DNA of 64,000 nucleotides from Lunularia cruciata. Taxonomy: Eukaryota; Streptophyta; Marchantiopsida; Lunulariales; Lunulariaceae. Every line of letters begins with the position of its first letter. Within the stretch, counting starts at the first letter, position 1. The translations under genes and the position numbers were made by a program. Under the pieces are notes generated by a model, which did no database searches, was not told where the DNA came from, and saw only the letters and a program-made list of their open reading frames with translations. Location: positions 29,698,001 to 29,762,000 of the forward strand of contig OX419760.1 in assembly GCA_948567375.1 (NCBI GenBank). The letters run 5' to 3'. This document shows, in pieces, positions 1 through 9,414 of the stretch.

Positions 1-535
1 CATGATGTAGCTTCTTATAGAACCCATCTGATTCAACTATATCAACTTATCTTGTGCAGCTTGTGTGGAATTTATTGTTTGGAATCATCCAATTATTGCA
101 CCCTTGAATTCTTCTCATGTCAAGATTGGTGCAGCAAATGGCCTTTTAGCTTGTTCCACTTGGAATCACCACCATAGCTTTGTTGCTTTGTCCAATTGGC
201 TTGAAGCTAAGAGAAGTTGTTTCCGTTTATCTTGAAGATTTGTAGCCTCAAAATATCCTTCATAGTCAAATATAAAAATTCTCCACAATGCCCAAAAGAT
301 TATTGCCATCAAATACCTTGGGTTTTGGAAATCAGATTTGGTCTTCTCCTTCTCAAAATTGTGCTCTCTACATACTCTTATCATTGTTGGTCTCATTCAT
401 CCAATAATCATGTGCTCAATTTATTGTTGTGCTCAATTTGTGCTCAATTTGTTGTTGCATAACAATGATAACCACAAGCATTGCCGCTATGGCTACTACT
501 CTATCACACTACCACAAATTTATTTAATTTACTAA
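1..535 (-). pseudogene. Gag-end remnant of a Ty3/gypsy element (element A)
   Basis: This stretch is a diverged copy of 6,010-6,600, which lies just inside the 5' LTR of the better-preserved gypsy element B. The shared segments run in the same order, for example the stretch around 'cacccttgaa' and 'catgtcaagattgg'. No frame is intact on the minus strand, so this is a decayed gag-coding region. Read on the minus strand it is followed upstream by a primer-binding site and an LTR, as expected for the 5' end of a retrotransposon. The rest of the element would lie to the left, outside the window. Plus-strand frames here are antisense shadows. Confidence 0.6.
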
Positions 536-748
536 CACATAGATGCAACATGTCCACTGTTCTCCATAAGTTACAACCAAAAGTACCAAAAGTTCCTTGG
601 ACAAGGTGATTTCATTTAGAAAATTCTGCCCAAAATGTGAGGTGATGAACTGTGTGAAATGATGCTTGGATAGTACCTAGACACAAAAATCTCAATGGTT
701 TGATGGAAATAGATTTAGTGGTCCATAGATTCCATCCATCCCATTCTT

Positions 749-760
749 ACTCTAATACCA
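749..760 (-). promoter_or_regulatory. Primer-binding site of gypsy element A (tRNA-iMet type)
   Basis: The minus strand reads TGGTATTAGAGT, one or two changes from the plant initiator-Met primer site (TGGTATCAGAGC). It lies one base from the inner edge of LTR A, the correct place for first-strand priming. Confidence 0.65.
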
Positions 761-761
761 A

Positions 762-1189
762 TGTATAAGACCAAGACCGAGGAAAGAAATAGGAGAATGG
801 AAGATCACGTTCAAACACTTGAATGTGGGAAAACTCCAAATGCCTAGCATGAGCTTTGGTTTTGGTATTTATAGGGAGCATATAAGGCTCTTAAGAAGAT
901 TCTCAAGAAGCTTCATTGAGCCACTTTCTTGGAGTGCAAGCCAAGTTAACCAAGAAGCTTTTCAAGACATTTCCTTTCAGAAGCCATCTACTTGGCTTGC
1001 AAGTTAAGCTAGTTGGAAGCTTCTAGAAACTTCCTTTTAAAAGCTACTTACTTGGGGTGCAAGCTAAGCTATCCAAGAAGCTTCCCAAAGAAGCTTCCTA
1101 GATACTTCTAGAATATTTTAGGCTAATTTGGCATATTCACTACTTTGTTAACCCTAACTAACTTCATTGCTAAACTCCATATTGTTACA
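762..1189 (-). mobile_element. LTR of gypsy element A
   Basis: About 428 bp. Read on the minus strand it begins TGTAAC and ends TATACA, the canonical TG...CA ends, and directly abuts the primer site. It is homologous to LTR B (6,800-7,208) and, inverted, to 7,209-7,661. It contains several short imperfect repeats of the 'agaagcttcc' and 'tgcaagctaagct' type. Confidence 0.7.
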
Positions 1190-2750
1190 ATTGGCCATAT
1201 GGATTATGATCTTGTCCTCTTTGAGTGCTCTTATGTATATAGGTGGTGGAGAGTTGATAGAAGTGGGGTGTGTTTTAGTTCTAAGAGTCTCGAGTAAGAG
1301 GATGTAGGGAGTGAGAGTTGTAACAAAGCATGGGCTTTAGAACGTCAGGGGAAGCACTTGAGTAGAAGATGTTTTGTGTTCCCAATTTTCCATTCTTGAA
1401 TACTTTTCTCATCAGGCTTCAGATTCTACACTATGATAAACTTTAGAGGTTGGATGGTAGTGCAATTTGAGGCCGGATGATACCACAATTTGGGGCTCGA
1501 TTCATGGAGTGGATGATAAGAAGCTTGGATTAGATTGTTCTTCTTGTACTTACTTATCAATAGATTTGGGATTTGATAATCTATGTGCTCTTATAGATAG
1601 AGAAGGACTTAATCTTGTTCAATGGCTTGAAGTTGGAGTTGTGGGACCATTTGGCAAAAAGAAAACCCACTAAATGACAAAAAATGCAAGTGATTTAGTC
1701 CCAAGAGTAGAATTTTGGAGTTTTTTTACCATCAAAGGATTAAGAGGAGGAAATTTGGGTAGAAGAGACCACAGTTGGAGAGGAGCTACAAGCTATAGTT
1801 TGGAGATAGAAACAAGTGTTTTAAGCAGATTCTCAAGGGTGATTAATTGAATTAGGGGGTAGAATTCATACTCAAGTGCACAAATTGTTCAATTTGGAGA
1901 GTTTTGTGATACATTTTCATGATATGTCAATGGAATTGAAGAGTGTGCAAAGTGCTTCAATGTTGAGTGCAAGAATTTCTAATTTTGGATTAATCTCAAA
2001 TTAAATTTGGTTGATCAAAGTTGGAGCTTTGGAAAGTAAGGTGTTAGAGATGAGATGATGATCAGGTTTGGAGTTTTGGTCACTCCTCTTGTTATGGTTC
2101 AAATAAGTTCACGAAACTTTCAAGCATTGTTAGTGGTTACATCTTGCACCTTTGTGAAAAATTTTCATGTGAATTCCTCAAATAGATAATTCAGGGTCTT
2201 GGATTAAGCATACTTGGGTCTACAGAGCTCACAAGTTAGCCCAACTCAAGAATTGATCCATGGGATTGGAGTTTGATTAGACTATAAAACTTTATATGGA
2301 TTTGGGCAAGGGCACAACTAGCTATTGTGAAAAGTTTGGCTGGTTTTGGGTACATGGAGAGTGAGAGTTGATGCAATAAGTTCTACTAAAAATACTATCG
2401 TAAGCTAATTCCTACTAATATTAAGCATATTAGTCTTCAATCATGATCAAATGTTGATTCTCCCATTTGTGTGACTGTCATTGAAGATTTTATATTGATA
2501 GAATGTTTGTGAGTATTATGTGTACCTTTGATCTAAAAATCTAGGGAAAGTTGCCAAGAACCAAGTGCAAGGCCTCAATTTGGGATTTCAAAATTAGGGT
2601 GGAAACTACAAAAAATTGGCCAAGTTTGATATCACATCAAGGGAGTTGTAGTGGTCAAATTGTGGCTTGCTTCATACCATTGGAAAGCTTATCTCATAAG
2701 ATTTTCATTGTGTTCTAGATCATTTGAACTAGAAGAAAACATAATTTTAT
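1190..2750. other. No gene seen; spacer between element A LTR and integrase of element B
   Basis: About 1.5 kb of AT-rich sequence. Open frames here (for example 1,467-1,673) are short and match nothing I recognise. The 3' LTR expected for element B to the left of its integrase is not visible, so this may be a decayed 3' untranslated part or an unrelated insertion. Confidence 0.5.
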
Positions 2751-2752
2751 TG

Positions 2753-3561
2753 TCATTTTAGTTGCACAGAGTTTTCCCCATTGAAAGAGGTATAGATGAC
2801 AAAGGCACAAAACATATATGCTAAGGTGCAATATGCACGTTTAGTTTGTCCATTAGTTTGAGGATGATAGGCCGTAGACAAAGCAAGCTTGGTGCCAAGT
2901 ATCTGGAAGAGTGCTTGCCAAAACTTTCCAGTGAAGCAAGGATCACGGTCAAAGATGAGTACACACAACATCCCATGATGCTTGAATACATTGTCAAAGT
3001 AGATTTGTACCAAGGTTGGAGCATCCATAATATCAACTTTTGGTGCCAAATGGATTTGCTTACTAAGCTTATCCACAAACACCACAATTGCTATGTGACC
3101 TTGTTTTGTCTTGGGCAAGGAGGTGATGAGATCTAAGCTTACATATTTACAATGAGTAGATGAAATGGGGAGTGGTTGAAGGAGTCCACTTGGTTTTTGG
3201 TTATTGGCCTTGTTGCATTGGCAACTCTCACACAATCAACAAACTCCCAAACATCTCATGCCATGTTGGGCCACCACCATTGGCATTGGAGGGTATCCAA
3301 GGTCTTGCCCACACCCATGTGACAAACATTTGGTAAAATCATGGGCTTCTTGAAGGCGCACAAGTTGGAGATCACCATTAGCTGGAACATAGATCGGTCC
3401 TCATGGAATAGAAGGCCTTCCTTGAAGGAGAAGGTGTTGTACTCCTTGTTGTAGGCTGCAAGATGACCATGTACCATATGGAAGAAGGGATCTTGTTGAA
3501 GAGTTGACCAAAACTCGTTTTGGACCTTGGAGTCAATTGACACCGTTGTAATTGCTGCCAT
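2753..3561 (-). pseudogene. Integrase of gypsy element B
   Basis: Two overlapping frames make up the integrase. The N-terminal part (3,256-3,561) carries a histidine/aspartate-region relic ending in WWWPNM, followed by CESCQCNKA, which is the CxxC half of the HHCC zinc finger. The core (2,753-3,235) shows YVSLDLITSLP with the first catalytic Asp, then IFDRDPCFTGKFW with the second, and YHPQTNGQTKRA. In functional gypsy integrases the last motif is QTDGQTERV, so the catalytic Glu is Lys here. A frameshift separates zinc finger and core. The enzyme would be inactive; its family role is to insert the cDNA into the genome. Confidence 0.85.
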
Positions 3562-3836
3562 GATGAGAGGTCATCCCATGTCATCCCTGATGCTGCCATC
3601 AAATCAGGTTATCATGATAGTGAATTAGGGATGACATGGAACTGACCTGGTTTGTACTCAAGTTTGATGTCAAACAATTGGAGTTGTTCCTTCCATCGAT
3701 GATGTCAACTCTTTATGTGTTCCAAATGTAAGATTTGCAATAATGGTTTGTGATTAGTTTGCATGATCACTTGTTTCCCCAAGAGGTAATGCCTCCATAC
3801 CTTGGTGGCATATACCATTGCAAGTTGTTCTCAATC

Positions 3837-4106
3837 TCAAGCAGAGTAATTTCTTTTATTTGTATTTAGTCGGCAAGACACAAAGACAATGTGATGCAGT
3901 CTATATGGGAATTCATGTTGCAACATAACTCCAATTGCAAAGTTAGAAGCATCAAAATCAACCACATAAGGTAGTTGAGGATCATATGGTTGAAGAATGG
4001 GTCTTGAAGACACCATATGTTTCAACTTCTTGAATGCTTCTTTGTGCATGGTGGTCCATTGAAAGCTTGAGTTCTTTGCCAAGAGGTCAGTCAATGTTGT
4101 AGCCAC
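3837..4106 (-). pseudogene. RNase H domain of gypsy element B
   Basis: The frame contains FQWTTMHKEAFKKLK, PYVVDFDASNFAIGVMLQ and SCRLNTNKRNYSA. These match the RT connection and RNase H start of Ty3/gypsy polyproteins, where the motif is normally 'DASxxAIGAVLxQ' and 'KLNxAERNYS'. The first catalytic Asp (VDFDAS) is present. The domain is cut off at its C-terminal end; the remaining part toward 3,610 is in other frames. It degrades the RNA strand during reverse transcription in intact elements. Confidence 0.8.
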
Positions 4107-4317
4107 ATGAGCATAATAGTGGATAAACTATAAGTAAAACCTAGCCAATCCATTAAATGTTTGTACTTCTATAACATCCTTTGGAGTATGCCAATCAGGT
4201 AATAGCCTTGATTTTCTCCTCTTTGATCTTGATCCCCTCAGATGAGATCTTATGACCCAAGAAGGTAATTTCCTTCTGCCAAAGGGTACACTTTGACTTC
4301 TTGCAATAAAATTTCCA

Positions 4318-5106
4318 CTATCGTAGTGGTCTTTGGACTTCTTGCACATGATTCATGTGTTTTGCCTCTATCTTGCTATAGATTAAGATATCATCCAAGA
4401 ACACCATCACATACTGATCCAATAGTCCATCCAACACCCGATGCATTTGATCCATGAAGACTATTGGAGCATTAGTGAGCCCAAAAGATAGAACTCTCCA
4501 CTCAAAATGCACATACCTTGTATAAAAGGTAATCTTTTGTACATCCTCCCTATCAATGGGGATTTGCCAATGGTAGCTATAAAGATCTAACTTAGAGAAG
4601 TATCGTGCTCCACTCAATTGATCAAGCAAGTCATTTATCCAAGGTAAGGGATATGCATTCTTCATTGATTGCTTATTGAGCACACAATAATCAATACAAA
4701 AATGAAGTCCTCCATCCTTCTTTGGAACAAATAGTATTGGTGCTCCCCAAAGAGAGGTACTATGTCATATAAAACCCTTTTCCAACACCTCCATAAGTGT
4801 TATTTGCAACTCTTCCAACTCCTTTGGTAAGAACCAATAGATTGGTGTACTCTCTGGTAATAACTCAATTTTGAAGGGCATACTACGATCAAAGGGTAAT
4901 CCCTTTGGCAGATGATCCAAAAATACATATGCAAACTCTTGAACTATCTGATAAATCATTTCTTGATGAGGCTTTTGACCCTCCTCAGATTGTCCTTGTG
5001 CAATCGGCTTGATCCACACCACAAAAATAGACTTATCTTTCTCCAAAGCTTGCTCTATGGCTACTTCACTATCAAAATTCTCATCTCGGGACTCCTCTCC
5101 CTTCAA
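4318..5106 (-). pseudogene. Reverse transcriptase of gypsy element B
   Basis: The main frame (4,318-4,683) carries KNAYPLPWINDLLDQLSGAR, then FSKLDLYSYHWQIPI, then VLSFGLTNAPIVF, and VMVFLDDILIYSK. These are the conserved fingers and palm motifs of gypsy RT; the YxDD box is FLDD, a common and functional variant. An upstream frame (4,765-5,106) carries the linker with STPIYWFLPKELEELQ, normally 'RPYRxxPxExxELxxQ'. The two are separated by in-frame stops near 4,700-4,765. A downstream fragment at 4,128-4,349 continues the domain in another frame. Confidence 0.88.
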
Positions 5107-5271
5107 GGCTTGCTTTATGACTACCTTCTCAACAAACTTCCCATCCCGAGACTAACTATTCTTAGGTGTCTTACTCAAAGGTGCAAAGCAAGCTAATATG
5201 AAATTCCTACCTTGGTGTTGTATTTGAATTTATCATTGGGTCCAATCAAATTGAACCTTATGACGTTCAAG

Positions 5272-5577
5272 CTAAGGTAATCCTAGAATGATATCATAGT
5301 GTAGAGGTGCCACTACAAACCTCATACACTCCAAATACTCCTTCCCAATCTTGAAGGTAATAGGATACGAGATATGGAATGCAGAACCTTTTCTACCATC
5401 CGCCATCATCAATCTACTTCCAATTATTGGCTTGATAGGAATACCCAATTCCTTTGCTACTTGCATAGACATGCAATTCTCTAAACTTCCAAAATCAATC
5501 AAAAGCTTTACAACCCCGATAAGATATTGTACCTTGCAAGTGAAGCAAATTTGCATAGGTCGAGCCTTCAATCTCAT
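5272..5577 (-). pseudogene. Aspartic protease of gypsy element B
   Basis: The frame contains VVKLLIDFGSLENCMSMQVA followed by ELGIPI. In gypsy polyproteins this is the retropepsin active-site loop, normally LIDSGATHNFIS. Here the DSG core is DFG, so the enzyme is predicted dead. The segment FTCKVQYLIGVVKLLID and the later VAPLHYDIILGLP (normally 'YDVILGMDWL') mark the start and end of the domain, about 100 residues in all. Confidence 0.8.
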
Positions 5578-5689
5578 TGGAACTAATCAAGCTTTCAATG
5601 GGCGGCTCAAAATCTCCTATAGGGATTCCTTGTTTCATTGATCAATTTTCTCCACAAACTCTATTTGAGCAACTTGTTGAGGCTGCACA

Positions 5690-6211
5690 TTCTTGAGTGG
5701 ACATTCAACAATATGATGTCCAATTTGGTGACAGTAGAAACAACCACCACTTTGTCATAGTCTTTCTCTATCTGCAAGGCCAAGTGGTCTTTGTTGAATG
5801 GCATCAATCTCCATTGGTGCCGGTTCCTTGACTCATGTGTAGTGGATTGGTAGGTTTTGTGGAGGTTGAGGTTGAGACCAAGTTGTTACGACCAAGTAAT
5901 CAAAGCGTTCAGCCAACCGCATGGCTTCCTCCAAGTCTTATGGCTCTTGCATAGTACCTCTAATTTGGTTTGTGACTTCAAGCTCTCACGAATCCATCCA
6001 AAGTTTCACCTTTAAGTATATCTAGAATTTGCATTATGATGTTCTGGAATTGCGTGATGTAACTACTTATAGAGCCAATCTGCTTCAGTTCAATCAACTT
6101 ATCTCGTGCAGCATGTGTGGCATTTATAGCTTGGAACCTCCTAATTATTGCACCCTTGAACTCTTCCCATGTCAAGATTGGCGTAACAAGCTGCCACTCT
6201 GCTTGCTCCAC
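5690..6211 (-). pseudogene. Gag with CCHC zinc knuckle, gypsy element B
   Basis: The frame at 5,978-6,211 reads WQLVTPILTWEEFKGAIIRR, then ARDKLIELKQIGSISSYITQ and FQNIIMQILD. This is the capsid core of the Retrotrans_gag family. Downstream on the minus strand, near 5,690-5,755, another frame gives CFYCHQIGHHIVECPLKN, an intact CCHC knuckle (C-x2-C-x4-H-x4-C) that would bind RNA. Stops lie between the two pieces. Element A's decayed gag at 1-535 is its paralogue. Confidence 0.82.
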
Positions 6212-6786
6212 TCAGAATTGCCACCATAGTTTTGGTGGCAATTCTGATAAATTCTATTGGCTTGAGGCCAATAGAATTTATCTCCTTTCATCTTGGAGGT
6301 TTGTTGCTTCAAAGTATCATTCACAATCAAACAAAAAAATTTCTACTACACCCGGAAGGTTCTTTCCTTCAAACACCTTTGGCTTTGGAAATTGGATTTG
6401 CTCTTCTTCTTCTCAAACTGGTGCTCTCTCCACTTGCTCTAGTTGTTGACGATCTTGTTCATCTAACTATTGAGTAAGGTGCTTGATTTGTTGCTGCATA
6501 GCAAGGATAACTTCTAGCATTGTTGCCATGATTAATACTCTTACACCTTATTCCTAATTGATCTAATTTATTAATACGTGGATGCAATACATCCACCATT
6601 CTCCATAAGTTACAAGCGGAAGTACCAAAAGTTCCTCAAACAAGGTGATTGCATGCTAAAAATCTTGTCCAAAACATGAAGTGATGAATTGTGTGAAACT
6701 ATGCTTGGGTAGTACTTGGACATGGAAATTTGAATGGTTTGGCAATAATGGATTTGGTGGTCCGTAAATTCTATCCATCCATTCTT

Positions 6787-6798
6787 GCTCTAATACCA
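6787..6798 (-). promoter_or_regulatory. Primer-binding site of gypsy element B (tRNA-iMet type)
   Basis: The minus strand reads TGGTATTAGAGC, one base from the plant initiator-tRNA primer site, immediately inside LTR B. Confidence 0.72.
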
Positions 6799-6799
6799 A

Positions 6800-7208
6800 T
6801 ATAAAAGACCAAGATCAAGGAGAGAAATAGTAGAATGGAAGCTCACACTAGGACACTTGAATGTGGGAAACTCCGAATGCCTAGCATGAGCTTTGGTTCT
6901 CATATTTATAGGGAGCATACAAATCTCTTGAGAAGCTTCTCAAGAAGCTTCCTTGAGCCGCTTGGAGTGCAAGCAAAGTTAACCGGGAAGCTTCCTTCTT
7001 GAAGTTGTCTACTTGGTATGCAAGCTAAGTTGGTTGGTAGTTTCTAGAAGCTTCTTTCTCGATAATATTTATTTGGAGTGCAAGCTAAGCTAATGGGAAG
7101 CTTCCCAAGAAACTTCATAGATACTTAAAGGATATTTCATGTTAATTTGGCCTATTCACTTATTTGTTAGCCTTCATTTACTTCATCGCTAAACTCCATA
7201 TTGTTATA
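6800..7208 (-). mobile_element. 5' LTR of gypsy element B
   Basis: About 409 bp, homologous along its length to LTR A: both share the 'gaccaagancnaggagagaaatag' region, the 'tgcctagcatgagctttggtt' stretch and the end 'aaactccatattgtta'. The outermost bases (ATA) have lost the TG/CA ends that LTR A still has. Confidence 0.7.
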
Positions 7209-7661
7209 CTAGAAGTATCTAGGAAGCTACTTGGTACCTACCAAATATTGGGTAACGTGCATGCCAAGTGGTAACTTCTAGGAGGAAGCTTCTTGGGACA
7301 CTCCACGTTAGTTTAGTTTGCACCCCAAGTAGATAATTTTTAGAAGGAAACGTCTTGGGAAGCTTCCGACTAGCTTAGCTTGCACGCCAAGTAGACAGAT
7401 TCTATCAGGAAGCTTCTTGAGAAACTTCCCGGTTGACTTGGCTTGTACTCCAAAAAGGTGGTTGACTTGGCTTGTACTCCAAAAAGGTGGCTTCAGGAAG
7501 CTTCTTGAAAATTTTCTCAAGAGCCTTGTATACTCCCTATAAATACCAATGCCCCAACTCATGCTAGGCATTCGGAGTTTCACTCATTCAAAAGTCCCTA
7601 TGTGATCTTTCACTATGATCTTCTATTCTCCTATTTCTCTCCTTGGTCTTGGTCTTTTACA
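7209..7661 (+). mobile_element. Inverted LTR of the same gypsy family (LTR C), head to head with LTR B
   Basis: On the plus strand this ends ...cttggtcttttaca, the same terminal sequence LTR A and LTR B show on the minus strand, and it includes 'tgctaggcattcggagttt' and 'actccctataaatacca' as reverse complements of them. It lacks the TGTAACAATATGGAG start, so it is truncated where it meets LTR B. A 29-bp tandem duplication lies near 7,430-7,490 ('ttgacttggcttgtactcc' twice). The sequence after it resembles a worn primer site. Confidence 0.65.
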
Positions 7662-9150
7662 AATGTGATAAAAATGGAGGTACAAAGAATGACTACCGCA
7701 CCAACGTAAATCTTCAACTCAACAAGCTATAGGATAAAGTGAAGGAGGATGAGGAGAAAGAGAAGGAGAAGGAGGCCAATTAAAGCCATACGAGAGAATA
7801 ACTTACACCTAAAGCACACATAATTTCCATTGGCCTAGAAGAAGAGAAGCCAAAGATACTCCAATGGATGGAAGTGATAAAGGACCAATTGGTGTGCCCT
7901 GCAGAGAAGACAATATAAGTAAGGCTGCACCACACCAAACTCAACGAGCTGAAGCTGCAGGTTCAAACTCAAGAAGTGAAGGTCTACTTGGAAGAACCAC
8001 TAGATTAGCTAGCAATTTGACTAAAGGAGCACACCAATAGCAGGTTCAAACTCAAGAAGTGAAGGTCTACTTGGAAGAACCACTAGATTAGCTAGCAATT
8101 TGACTAAAGGAGCACACCAATAGGAAGTTTGTCAAATTGACCGATACTCTACTTCTCAAATTTGTAGACTACTAGGGGAAGATAGATATATTATTTGAAA
8201 TTTGTAGGAGAAAAGGTAGCTCTTTACAATAGTGTAGCTGAAGACCTTCATGTTATAGGCCTCTTATAACCAAAGACTTTGATAGATGTGAATATTTCTA
8301 AGTATAGGTGATCTTTAGCACAAAAGGCCTTTGTAACAGAAGACCTTTAGTGTATAATATCTTTGTAGTGGTAATAAACCTTTTTGTGGCCAAAGACCTT
8401 TAGAATAGTAAGTCTAAAGGTGGATAATTTTGCAAGTTGTAATTACAAAAGATTTAACACCTTCCTTGACATGTAGAAGATACTTAAACTGGATTAGGAT
8501 AGGATAAGGTAAATAGATAGGATTAGTGATGGACAATGAATATGTAAATTCTAGATTTCTAGTATTTCATTTAGACGTTGGATCTCTTCAATGAGGAGTA
8601 GGAAAAATGTTTATATTGCTTTGGCCCGATGTGATTCAAGTTCACTTTGTGATAATCAAAGAATCAGCTAAGAGACTACCTAACTCTCTCTGGCTAATTT
8701 TTTGCATATTGAATGATTGTTTGAATGATGTTTTTGAATAATGGTGAGGAACCTTGGAGTGGAAATGTATCCAACTCTCTCAGACTAATTTTTTGCATAT
8801 TGAGTGATTGATTGAATGATTTTTTTGAGTAATGGTGAGGAACCTTGGAGTGGGAATGTAGGTGCTTGAGTGGATAGAGACATTTGCACCTGTTTGGGGT
8901 GTTTGACTCCTAGTGTTTTGAAGGCAATGTAGAACAAGACAATGTATTGAATTAAGTGTAATTCGAAGCATTGAATGTACCGTGGAAACAAAATGTAGTT
9001 CAGTCTATTGATACAAGGACTCTTTTGGAGTTGCTCCTTTAGGAAGTGTAGTACGTATTCTTTGGAGTATTAGTCTTAGAAGTGACGTTGACCTTCGGTG
9101 CAAAGGGATCCATCACCTTCAAGAATAAATTTGTATTAAAATTGAATTTT
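7662..9150 (+). mobile_element. Degenerate retroelement body, inverted relative of 50,100-51,260
   Basis: The start (7,690-7,800) is purine-rich with GAG/AAG codons, like a charged gag-type coiled coil, but full of stops. From about 7,850 it matches the reverse complement of 50,100-51,260; the repeated phrases around 'ccaaagacctttag' and 'gataggataagg' recur there. An exact 83-bp tandem duplication lies at 7,957-8,122. A second internal duplication repeats the phrase near 'ccaactctctc...ttttttgcatattgaatgattg' at 8,680 and 8,770. No gene is supported. Confidence 0.55.
7957..8122. repeat. 83-bp direct tandem duplication
   Basis: The unit starting 'gcaggttcaaactcaagaag' occurs twice, at 7,957 and 8,040, essentially without change, implying a recent duplication. 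Confidence 0.9.
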
Positions 9151-9414
9151 TGAAATTTTTAGGGTGCAACATAGGGATGACTTGTATACACTCTTATGAG
9201 AGTGGTTTTGCTGAAGCGGGTTAAATAGGAAAAAATAGAAAACCACAAAAAATGAAATTTCTAGACATATACAATCCATATCCTCGACGTGACTATCTAT
9301 TCTTACCATTTTATTATCAGTAAGTATACACCAGATTGTCACATTACACTACTTTCATAGTTTAGTTTGATTTACATATATTTTATCTTCCAATACTACA
9401 ACCATAGAGCCAAA

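Larger units (their letters stand above)
2753..6211 (-). mobile_element. Ty3/gypsy retrotransposon element B, internal coding region (degenerate)
   Basis: Read on the minus strand, the order is gag, CCHC knuckle, protease, reverse transcriptase, RNase H, zinc-binding region and integrase. RNase H and integrase after RT is the Ty3/gypsy (Metaviridae) order. The primer site and 5' LTR follow at 6,787-7,208. The polyprotein is split by many stops and frameshifts, and catalytic residues have changed in protease and integrase, so the element is not autonomous. No chromodomain was seen beyond the integrase, but decay could hide one. Individual domains are listed separately. Confidence 0.88.

Noticed and set aside
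1467-1673. 68-codon frame with retroelement-like wording near the LTR
   Set aside because: It is a short plus-strand frame with no recognisable domain, on the opposite strand to the elements around it.
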